A stretch of DNA of 5,662 nt, taken from contig JAEEJT010000021.1 of assembly GCA_016282055.1 (NCBI GenBank), positions 1 to 5,662 of the forward strand, in the 5' to 3' direction. Source of the DNA: Bacilli bacterium (GTDB lineage Bacteria > Bacillota_I > Bacilli_A > ML615J-28 > CAG-698). This document shows positions 1 through 5,602 of the stretch, one piece after another. A program made the translations under genes and the position numbers. How positions within the stretch are numbered: the first letter of the stretch is position 1; each line of letters starts with the position of its first letter. The notes beneath the pieces are model-generated. The model saw only the letters and a list, made by a program, of their open reading frames with translations, made no database searches and was not told the origin of the DNA.

Positions 1-1
1 T

Positions 2-793
2 GATGGATCTGATGTTCCTTATAGATGTTTTAATAAATATTTTATTCGTGAAAAAAATGATGTTATTGAGTTAAGTTATCTTGATATAATTGAATTTTAT
101 AATAATAAACCTAATAATTATTCAACGTGGGAAAATAAAGAACGTAGTGAAGATTTAAGTAATCTTGATGAAAAAAGAATTATTGAAGTATGTTCTAATG
201 GATATTTTAATAATAGAACAAGTTTTATTTATAATGATATAAAAGATAGTTTAACTAAACTAAAATTATATAACAATAGTATTAATAATGCTTGTTATTA
301 TTTGTTTTCAAAAGATAACCCTTTTCCTGTAAAGTTAACAGTTTATAAAGATAATGACTTAAATGATGTTATTTCTAGTGAAGTTTTTAAAGGTAATTTA
401 TTTGATTGTATTGATTATTGTTATGAATTTATTACTAAGAATGTTAAAATGAATCAGGATTTATATGATATATGTCGTGAGTGTATTTATAATATGTTTA
501 GTCATATGATTACAAACGTTGATACAAATAATGAAATTTATATTACAAATGATACTATTCATTTTTATAATCCTGGCTTTATGATTAATAATATTACCTT
601 TGATGAGTTTAGTGATGAACTAAAAGGGAATGTATTAAGAAATCCACTTATTTCAACAATTCTTTATATTGGAGGATATAATTCTTTATTTGGAACTGGT
701 TTTAAGAAAATAAAAGAATTATCATTAAAGAATAAGTTAAAATATGAATCAAAGAATAATACTTATGGATATATATTTGAAATAAAATATTAG
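2..793 (+). CDS. AlbA_2/RecG-like ATP-binding protein, 5'-truncated by the window edge
   Basis: The frame is open from base 2 to the TAG at 791-793 (263 residues). A TTG at 302 could serve as a start only by ignoring about 100 clearly homologous upstream residues, so the gene begins outside the window. The order of motifs matches the C-terminal two thirds of proteins called 'putative DNA-binding/ATP-binding, AlbA_2 domain': a PYRCFNKYFIR segment (about residues 6-16), NNACYYLFSKDNP (about 93-105), a GHKL-type helix ECIYNMFSH (about 160-168), NPG (190-192), RNPL (213-216) and the glycine motif FGTGFKKI (230-237). In typical members the helix reads like REAI.NA..HRDY; here E, N and H remain but the rest has drifted, so ATP binding is uncertain. 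The AlbA_2 domain itself would lie upstream. Family members are suspected regulators or RecG-like accessory proteins; the specific role is unknown. It is separated from the next operon by a terminator and a promoter, so it is probably functionally independent. Confidence 0.8.
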   Translation, partial: DGSDVPYRCFNKYFIREKNDVIELSYLDIIEFYNNKPNNYSTWENKERSEDLSNLDEKRIIEVCSNGYFNNRTSFIYNDIKDSLTKLKLYNNSINNACYYLFSKDNPFPVKLTVYKDNDLNDVISSEVFKGNLFDCIDYCYEFITKNVKMNQDLYDICRECIYNMFSHMITNVDTNNEIYITNDTIHFYNPGFMINNITFDEFSDELKGNVLRNPLISTILYIGGYNSLFGTGFKKIKELSLKNKLKYESKNNTYGYIFEIKY

Positions 794-800
794 TTTTTTA

Positions 801-827
801 CCGTTTAGTATTTCTAAACGGCTTTTA
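801..827 (+). terminator. Intrinsic terminator of the ATP-binding protein gene
   Basis: A perfect 8-bp stem, CCGTTTAG (801-808) with CTAAACGG (814-821), closes a 5-nt TATTT loop and is followed by CTTTTA. It starts 7 nt after the upstream stop codon. The T-run is short (four Ts), so termination may be moderate. On the minus strand the hairpin is followed by A-rich sequence, so it works only in the plus direction. The minimal spacing to the next -35 box (834) suggests it insulates the trmR operon from read-through. Confidence 0.6.
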
Positions 828-833
828 TGTGTA

Positions 834-862
834 TTAACAAAACTATGATTTTATGTTATAAT
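834..862 (+). promoter_or_regulatory. Sigma-A promoter of the trmR-trhP1-trhP2 operon
   Basis: The -35 box TTAACA (834-839; one mismatch to TTGACA) is separated by exactly 17 bp from a perfect TATAAT -10 (857-862), which is extended by TGT at 854-856. The expected transcription start is near 869. This gives a leader of only about 15 nt before the start codon at 884. The 13 nt from 854 to 866 are identical to those at the greA promoter (3602-3614). Confidence 0.75.
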
Positions 863-873
863 ATTTATAATAT

Positions 874-879
874 GGTGAT
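874..879 (+). promoter_or_regulatory. Shine-Dalgarno site that fixes the trmR start
   Basis: GGTGAT at 874-879 complements the 3' half of the usual anti-Shine-Dalgarno region (full consensus GGAGGTGATC) and lies 4 nt before the ATG at 884, which is the normal register for this part of the site. It overlaps the alternative in-frame ATG at 872, which would be left almost leaderless. This supports ATG 884 as the start. Confidence 0.65.
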
Positions 880-883
880 TAAT

Positions 884-1531
884 ATGGATAATTTATATAT
901 AAAAGAACTTAATAAATTTGATTGTAATATAACAAATAAAATTCATGATTTTGGGCGTGATAATAATGTTCCTATTATTATGGATGATGGTTTAAGTTTA
1001 TTATTATCAATTGTTTCTATTGTTAGACCAAAAAGAATACTTGAAATTGGTACAGCAATTGGATTTAGTTCTATTATGATGGCTTTAAATAGTAATGCTA
1101 CTATTGATACAATTGAAAAGAAAAATGATATGTATACTAAAGCTATTGATAATATCAATAAAGTAGGATTAACTGATAGAATAAGAGTTCATTTAGGTGA
1201 TGGAGAAAATGTTAGTTTAGATGAACTTGAAAAAGAATATGATATTATCTTTATTGATGCTGCAAAAGCTCAATATCGTAAGTATTTTGAGCGTTATGAG
1301 AGTTTACTTAGTAAAAATGGAGTTATTATTAGTGATAATATATTATTTCATGGTTACGTAGAAAAATATAAGTTTAATATTGAAAGTGATGCTTCTAAGG
1401 ATTTAAAAGCACTTGCAAGAAAAATTAATAATTATAATGAGTGGTTAAAAAGTAATCCTAATTATAATACTATATTTTTAAATATTGGTGATGGAATTGC
1501 TATTTCTACGAAAAGGAGTTTAAATGAATAA
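884..1531 (+). CDS. trmR: TrmR, tRNA 5-hydroxyuridine (wobble U34) O-methyltransferase
   Basis: This 215-residue class I SAM-dependent O-methyltransferase belongs to the YrrM/COMT-like family (B. subtilis YrrM is about 217 residues). It methylates 5-hydroxyuridine at tRNA position 34 to 5-methoxyuridine in the cytoplasm, widening wobble decoding. Visible motifs, numbered from ATG 884: SAM-binding glycine motif ILEIGTAIGFSS (52-63), an acidic residue after strand 2 in TIEKK (76-80), and the metal and active-site segments FIDAAKAQY (123-131; Asp125) and SDN (150-152), consistent with the D...DN metal site of this family. The frame is open back to an ATG at 827, but that start falls next to the terminator and upstream of the promoter. 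ATG 884 gives the family length and has a Shine-Dalgarno site. It is the first gene of an operon with trhP1 and trhP2, which supply its substrate, and its end overlaps trhP1 by 8 nt. The role is assigned from family and neighbourhood. Confidence 0.88.
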   Translation: MDNLYIKELNKFDCNITNKIHDFGRDNNVPIIMDDGLSLLLSIVSIVRPKRILEIGTAIGFSSIMMALNSNATIDTIEKKNDMYTKAIDNINKVGLTDRIRVHLGDGENVSLDELEKEYDIIFIDAAKAQYRKYFERYESLLSKNGVIISDNILFHGYVEKYKFNIESDASKDLKALARKINNYNEWLKSNPNYNTIFLNIGDGIAISTKRSLNE

Positions 1532-2384
1532 ATTAATATGTGATTTTATTAATCTTGATTCTATTAATCTTGATTGTTATGGATTTATTTTAAACTCTAA
1601 GTTGTATTCAACATCTAATTATAATTTACTTACTTTAACTGAAATAAAAAAGATTTCTAATATAATTAGAAAGAATAATAAAAAAGTATTTGTTAACGTT
1701 GATAGAATTATTCCACAAAATGAAGTATTTGATTTTTTAGATTTTGTTAAAAAGATTAATAATTATTGTGATTATATTATTTATAGTGATTATTCTATTT
1801 TAAGTTTAGAACTTGATACTAATAAATTAATTTATAATCCTTTAACTTTAGTTTGTAGCAAAGAAGAATTAAATAGTATTGATACAAAATGCATTATTAG
1901 TCAAGAATTGAGTTTAAATGAAATTAAGACTTTAAGTTTTGATAAAAAGTATACAATTGAAGCTTTTGGATATAGACAAATGATGTATTCAAGACGTCAA
2001 TTATTAAGTTTATGTGTTGGTAAAAGTAAAATTAAAACAAATAAACTTTATAAATTAAAAGAAGAAACTAGAGATAATTATTTATATGTCTATGAAAGTT
2101 TGAATAAAGATAATTATTCAACATATATTTATAATTCTAAAGTTTATGCTTTAACTAGTGAACTTAAAGATTTATATGATAGTTTAGAGTTTATTAAATT
2201 AAATTTACAGTTTTTAGATAATGAAAAGAGTTTAAATATTGTTTCTTTATATTCTAAATATTTAAATAATTTTAGTGATACAAGTTTAGATGAATTAACA
2301 AGTTATTTAAATGATAATTTTACTATTGATAGAGGATTTCTTGATAAAGAATCTGTTTTATTAAAGGATAATAAGCATGAATAG
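1524..2384 (+). CDS. trhP1: TrhP1-like U32 family protein, tRNA U34 hydroxylation subunit
   Basis: This 286-residue protein is a divergent, short member of the U32 'collagenase-like peptidase' family, corresponding to B. subtilis YrrN (about 309 residues). With TrhP2 it is needed for prephenate-dependent hydroxylation of tRNA uridine 34 to 5-hydroxyuridine; peptidase annotation is historical. Evidence in sequence: the family signature AFGYRQMMYSRRQLLSL (147-163) and a C-terminal TIDRGFLDKESVLL segment (267-280), plus position between trmR and trhP2. The N-terminal half is poorly conserved, and the four-cysteine cluster of the longer partner is absent; scattered cysteines (6, 18, 82, 111, 123, 164) do not form it. 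A strong AAAAGGAG (1511-1518) lies 5 nt before the ATG, which overlaps the trmR stop by 8 nt, so translational coupling is likely. The name rests mainly on the signature and synteny. Confidence 0.8.
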   Translation: MNKLICDFINLDSINLDCYGFILNSKLYSTSNYNLLTLTEIKKISNIIRKNNKKVFVNVDRIIPQNEVFDFLDFVKKINNYCDYIIYSDYSILSLELDTNKLIYNPLTLVCSKEELNSIDTKCIISQELSLNEIKTLSFDKKYTIEAFGYRQMMYSRRQLLSLCVGKSKIKTNKLYKLKEETRDNYLYVYESLNKDNYSTYIYNSKVYALTSELKDLYDSLEFIKLNLQFLDNEKSLNIVSLYSKYLNNFSDTSLDELTSYLNDNFTIDRGFLDKESVLLKDNKHE

Positions 2385-3570
2385 AGTTGAGTTACTTGCT
2401 CCTGCTGGAGATTTAGAAAAATTAAAGATTGCCTATTTATATGGTGCTGATGCTTGTTATATTGGTGGAAAGAGTTTTAGTTTAAGAGCTAGAGCTAATA
2501 ATTTTACAAATGATGATATTATTGAAGGTTGTAAGTTTGCTCATTCTTTAAATAAAAAACTTTATGTAACAATGAATATAGTACCTCATGATAGTGATTT
2601 ATCAAATCTTGAAGAATATTTATTATTTCTTGATGAGAATAAAATTGATGGTATAATTGTTTCTAGTTTATATATAGCTAAAAAAGCAATTAAAATTTGT
2701 AAAAATCTTGAGGTTCATTTAAGTACTCAAGCTAGCATTTCTAATAGTGAAGCTATTAAGTATTATGATAGTCTTGGATTTAAACGTGTTGTTTTAGCAC
2801 GTGAAGCAAGTTTAGATGAAATTAAAGATATTTCTTGTAAAACAAATATTGAACTTGAAGTATTTATACATGGAGGAATGTGTGTATCTTATAGTGGAAG
2901 ATGTATGTTAAGTAATTACTTAACTAATAGGGATGCTAATAGAGGAGGATGTGCTCATTCTTGTCGTTGGAATTATGATTTGTATGATAATGATATTAAG
3001 ATAAATAAAAAATATGTTAATTTTGGATCTAAGGATTTAAATGCTTATAAACATATTTTTGATTTAATTAATTGTGGAGTTAATAGTTTAAAAATTGAAG
3101 GTAGAATGAAATCATTATATTATATAGCATGTATTGTTAGATGTTATCGTAATTTAATTGATGATTATTATAAATATAATGGTGATATTTCTAAAGTTGA
3201 TTTTGATTATTATAAAAATGAAATTATAAAAACAGAAAATAGAGTTACAAGTTATGGATTCTTAAATGGTCCTGTTAAGAAAAGTGAACAACTATATAAT
3301 GTTAGAACAGAAGAACCAACGAAAGATTTTCTTGGTATGGTAAAAGATGTTTATAATGATTATATCATTTTAGAACAAAGAAATTATTTTAAGTTAGGTG
3401 ATAGTGTTGAGTTTATCGGACCAAATCTTAAAAACACTAAAGCAAAGATTATTAAGATTTTAGATAGTTTAGATAATGAGGTTAGTATATGTAATCATCC
3501 ACTTGAAATCTTAAAAGTTTGGATTGATAAAGATATAAAGCTTTCTAAAAATGATATAATGAGAAAATAG
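2377..3570 (+). CDS. trhP2: TrhP2, U32 family tRNA 5-hydroxyuridine synthesis protein
   Basis: This 397-residue protein is a canonical U32 family member matching YrrO of B. subtilis (about 420 residues) and YegQ/TrhP of E. coli. It acts with TrhP1 to hydroxylate wobble U34 using prephenate, not oxygen, as the presumed hydroxyl source. Visible features: N-terminal ELLAPAGDLEKLKIA (5-19), HLSTQASISN (114-123), LAREASLDEI (140-149), the cysteine block HGGMCVSYSGRC (165-176) continuing to GGCAHSC (190-196), SLKIEGRMKS (237-246), and a C-terminal small beta domain beginning near FLGMVKDVYND (318-328). Cysteines 169, 176, 192 and 233 have the spacing of the iron-sulfur ligands known from the U32 relative UbiU, so a 4Fe-4S cluster is likely (inference). 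AAAGGA (2363-2368) precedes the ATG by 8 nt, and the gene overlaps trhP1 by 8 nt. No clear terminator follows; a new promoter does. Confidence 0.9.
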   Translation: MNRVELLAPAGDLEKLKIAYLYGADACYIGGKSFSLRARANNFTNDDIIEGCKFAHSLNKKLYVTMNIVPHDSDLSNLEEYLLFLDENKIDGIIVSSLYIAKKAIKICKNLEVHLSTQASISNSEAIKYYDSLGFKRVVLAREASLDEIKDISCKTNIELEVFIHGGMCVSYSGRCMLSNYLTNRDANRGGCAHSCRWNYDLYDNDIKINKKYVNFGSKDLNAYKHIFDLINCGVNSLKIEGRMKSLYYIACIVRCYRNLIDDYYKYNGDISKVDFDYYKNEIIKTENRVTSYGFLNGPVKKSEQLYNVRTEEPTKDFLGMVKDVYNDYIILEQRNYFKLGDSVEFIGPNLKNTKAKIIKILDSLDNEVSICNHPLEILKVWIDKDIKLSKNDIMRK

Positions 3571-3581
3571 TTTTATCATTA

Positions 3582-3610
3582 TTGTAAAAAGACAATTATT
3601 GTGTTATAAT
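3582..3610 (+). promoter_or_regulatory. Sigma-A promoter of greA and the downstream kinase-like gene
   Basis: TTGTAA (3582-3587) lies 17 bp upstream of a perfect TATAAT (3605-3610), which is extended by TGT at 3602-3604. The predicted transcription start near 3617 leaves a leader of about 23 nt carrying AAGGAGAT (3627-3634), 7 nt before the greA ATG. The -35 matches the consensus at four of six positions, but the extended -10 should compensate. It sits in the 69-nt gap after trhP2, so greA can be expressed independently, although read-through from the trh operon is possible. Confidence 0.7.
3592..3602 (+). repeat. Small perfect inverted repeat in the greA promoter spacer
   Basis: ACAAT-T-ATTGT is a perfect 11-nt palindrome lying between the -35 and -10 boxes. 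The motif ATTATTGT also occurs as an exact 8-nt direct repeat at 3578-3585 and 3595-3602, the first copy overlapping the -35. The left copy can also pair with 3592-3599 with one mismatch across a 6-nt A-rich loop. It could be an operator, but such repeats arise easily in DNA this AT-rich. Confidence 0.3.
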
Positions 3611-3639
3611 ATTTTAGTAATAAATTAAGGAGATATATT

Positions 3640-4116
3640 ATGGATAAAAAACATCAACTTACAAGTGAAGGTTTAGAAGCGATAAAAGCAAAATTAAAAA
3701 AATTAAAAGAGGTTGATCGTCCTGCAAACGTTGAAGCATTAAAAGAAGCTCGTGCACAAGGTGACTTATCTGAAAATGCTGAATATGATGCGGCAAGAGA
3801 TGAACAAGCACGTATTGAAAATGAAATTTCTGAATTAGAAGAAATTGTAAGAAATGCTGTTGTTATCGAAGATGAAAACCATTCAAATAATTTAGGTAAA
3901 TTAATTACAATAGAATATGAAGATGATCATGAAGTAGAAGAATTTCTTTTAGTTAGTTCATCACTAGAAGCAGATCCTATGCAAGGTAAGATTTCTAAAG
4001 AATCTCCATTAGGAAAAGCTGTTTTAGAAGCTAGCGTTGGAGAAATTGTTAAGGTTAAACCTGATACTGGAGAACATTTTCATATCGTTGTAAAAAATAT
4101 AAAGGAATCAAAATAA
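3640..4116 (+). CDS. greA: GreA transcript cleavage factor
   Basis: This 158-residue protein has the full length and both domains of GreA, which enters the RNA polymerase secondary channel and stimulates cleavage of backtracked RNA so that stalled elongation can resume. The N-terminal coiled-coil hairpin covers about residues 1-75 with the acidic tip GDLSENAEYDAARDEQ (41-56); Asp42 and Glu45 correspond to the metal-coordinating tip residues. The C-terminal FKBP-like domain carries the hallmark ISKESPLGKAVLEASVGE (118-135). A strong AAGGAGAT precedes the ATG by a normal distance, under its own promoter. In B. subtilis greA follows udk downstream of trmR-trhP1-trhP2; here udk is missing. It is followed after 13 nt by a kinase-like gene that is probably cotranscribed. 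Codons ending in C are more frequent here than in the trh genes, which fits higher expression. Confidence 0.97.
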   Translation: MDKKHQLTSEGLEAIKAKLKKLKEVDRPANVEALKEARAQGDLSENAEYDAARDEQARIENEISELEEIVRNAVVIEDENHSNNLGKLITIEYEDDHEVEEFLLVSSSLEADPMQGKISKESPLGKAVLEASVGEIVKVKPDTGEHFHIVVKNIKESK

Positions 4117-4129
4117 TTGGAGGAATAAT

Positions 4130-5494
4130 ATGAAATACGTACCAAGTTTGGATAAGAACTTTTATCCATTAATTTTAAAGCTTCGTGAATTTAATAATAA
4201 AGTAAAAGAAGCTAAAGAGGTTTCTAAACTTACTATTTGTTTAGAACGTCATTGTGGATACAATTATATCTACAATATCGATATATTTAAAGATGGAACA
4301 GGTCATGATGAAGAAAATTATGATATGATTGAAAGAATCATCAAATCTTTATTATGGGTTGTTGGTGGATATAAAATTTATATTAAAGGTTCTAATTATG
4401 TATTCAAGAGAACTTATGAAGATTATTTAGTTAATGGAGTTAGAAAGTTTGATGCTGATTTCATGGCTAATGTTTATGAAAAACCATTCGAAGTAGTTGA
4501 AACTAATAATATTCCGGAAAGCAAAGAAGAAAAGATCGTTTTAAATAGTAATTTAAACGGTTGTCGAATTGGATTTGATGCTGGTGGAAGTGATAGAAAA
4601 GTTAGTGCCGTTATTGATGGAAAAGTTGTTTATAGTGAAGAAACTGTATGGTTCCCTAAAACAAATAGTGATCCACAATATCAATATGATGGAATCTTAG
4701 ATTCTATGAAAACTGCTGCAAGTTATATGCCAAGAGTAGATGCTATTGGTGTATCTAGTGCTGGTATTTATGTAAATAACCGTATCATGGTAGCAAGCTT
4801 ATTCTTAAAAGTAAGTAAAGAAGACTTTGAAAAGAAAGTTAAGAATATGTACATTGATGTTGCTAAAGAATTTGGTCCAGTTCCACTAGTAGTTGCTAAT
4901 GATGGTGATGTTACTGCTTTAGCTGGTGCCATGGATTTAAATGATAACCAAGTTTTAGGTATTGCAATGGGTACTAGTGAAGCTACTGGTTACGTTGATG
5001 ATAAAGGCAACTTAAAAGGTTGGTTAAACGAACTTGCATTCGTTCCAGTTGATGCTAATAAAGATAGTATGGTTGATGAATGGAGTGGAGATTATGGATG
5101 TGGTGTTAAATACTTCAGTCAAGACTCTGTTATTAAACTAGCTGAATATGGTGGATATAAGTTTGATGAAAAATTATCTCCAGCTGAAAAATTAAAAGTT
5201 ATCCAAGGATTAGAAGTAAATGGCGATAAACTTGCTAATGAAATCTATGAAAACATTGGTATTTATTTAGGTTATACTTTAGCTTACTATGCTCATTTCT
5301 ATGCTATTAAACATGTATTATTATTAGGACGTGTTACTAGTGGTAAAGGTGGAGAAACTATTTTAAATGTTGCTAAGAAAGTATTATCTGAAGAATTCCC
5401 AGAATATGCTAGCGTAGATATTTCTATGCCTGATGAAAAGAATCGTCGTGTTGGTCAAAGTATTGCTGCAGCAAGCTTACCAAAGATTGATTAA
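4130..5494 (+). CDS. ROK-like ASKHA-fold kinase family protein of unknown substrate
   Basis: This 454-residue protein has two parts. Residues 1 to about 143 form an N-terminal region of unknown fold with the block IFKDGTGHDEENYDMIERI (52-70). Residues about 144-454 form an actin/hexokinase/Hsp70-type ATPase domain: phosphate-1 loop GCRIGFDAGGSDRKVSAV (144-161), AIGVSSAGIYVNN (205-217), VANDGDVTALAGA (255-267) with Asp258 at the position of the ROK catalytic base, phosphate-2 motif GIAMGTSEATGY (277-288), DEWSGDYGCGVKYFSQ (316-331) and the adenosine-site motif LLGRVTSGKGGE (398-409). These suggest ATP-dependent phosphorylation of a sugar-like substrate. The zinc-binding CxCGxxGC motif of classical ROK kinases is absent, so it is a separate branch, related to proteins commonly labelled only 'ROK family protein'. 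GGAGG (4119-4123) lies 6 nt before the ATG; it shares a transcript with greA. No signal peptide or membrane segment is evident. The fold is confident; the substrate is unknown. Confidence 0.8.
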   Translation: MKYVPSLDKNFYPLILKLREFNNKVKEAKEVSKLTICLERHCGYNYIYNIDIFKDGTGHDEENYDMIERIIKSLLWVVGGYKIYIKGSNYVFKRTYEDYLVNGVRKFDADFMANVYEKPFEVVETNNIPESKEEKIVLNSNLNGCRIGFDAGGSDRKVSAVIDGKVVYSEETVWFPKTNSDPQYQYDGILDSMKTAASYMPRVDAIGVSSAGIYVNNRIMVASLFLKVSKEDFEKKVKNMYIDVAKEFGPVPLVVANDGDVTALAGAMDLNDNQVLGIAMGTSEATGYVDDKGNLKGWLNELAFVPVDANKDSMVDEWSGDYGCGVKYFSQDSVIKLAEYGGYKFDEKLSPAEKLKVIQGLEVNGDKLANEIYENIGIYLGYTLAYYAHFYAIKHVLLLGRVTSGKGGETILNVAKKVLSEEFPEYASVDISMPDEKNRRVGQSIAAASLPKID

Positions 5495-5521
5495 TATAAT
5501 TAAAAAGAAAAGATTTGTTTT

Positions 5522-5548
5522 TGAAGTGAACCCCTAAATGGGTACACT
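5522..5548. repeat. Candidate IS terminal inverted repeat (outer end)
   Basis: The plus strand reads TGAAGTGAACCCC, then TAAAT, then GGGTACACT. It resembles the outer ends of IS150-group elements (TG, then a CCCC block, then A/T-rich, then a GG.ACA block). It is also an imperfect palindrome: AGTG-A-ACCC (5525-5533) pairs with GGGT-A-CACT (5540-5548) with one A/A mismatch around a 6-nt loop. There is no T-run after it, so it is not a terminator. The matching repeat at the other end lies outside the window. Confidence 0.6.
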
Positions 5549-5564
5549 AATAAAAAGGACTTAA

Positions 5565-5602
5565 AAAAGGAGAGATTTGTTTTACGACAAATCTCTTTTT
5601 TT
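5565..5602. terminator. Bidirectional intrinsic terminator in the IS tail
   Basis: A perfect 10-bp stem, AGAGATTTGT (5571-5580) with ACAAATCTCT (5587-5596), encloses the 6-nt loop TTTACG and is followed by a run of Ts through 5602. Upstream, A-rich sequence ending in GG gives CCTTTTTT after the hairpin on the minus strand. It can therefore end both the transposase transcript and plus-strand transcription arriving from greA and the kinase-like gene. The transposase stop codon is in the loop, and the 5587-5596 arm codes for its last residues. Confidence 0.85.

Noticed and set aside
302..793. A separate short gene starting at TTG 302
   Set aside because: The frame is open back to base 2 and the upstream residues carry family motifs (PYRCFNKYFIR, NNACYYLF), so 302 is internal to a longer gene.
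943..1158. A 71-codon minus-strand open frame
   Set aside because: It lies entirely inside trmR, opposite the conserved SAM-binding motif, has no ribosome-binding site or promoter, and its hydrophobic composition is what antisense of an AT-rich gene gives.
872..1531. trmR start at ATG 872
   Set aside because: It would be only about 3 nt from the predicted transcription start and lies on the Shine-Dalgarno sequence itself; ATG 884 is better supported, although 872 cannot be fully excluded.
2377..3570. TrhP2 as a secreted collagenase/peptidase
   Set aside because: There is no signal peptide, and the operon with trmR and the U32 cysteine pattern match the tRNA hydroxylation branch; the peptidase name is historical.
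3571..3604. Terminator after trhP2 formed by ATTATTGT and ACAATTAT
   Set aside because: The stem is almost all A/T with a mismatch, has no T-run after it, and overlaps the greA promoter.
5525..5548. AGTGAACCC/GGGTACACT hairpin as the terminator of the kinase-like gene
   Set aside because: It has an A/A mismatch and no T-run on either side, and it fits an IS150-like terminal repeat better. The real terminator is the 10-bp hairpin at 5571-5596.
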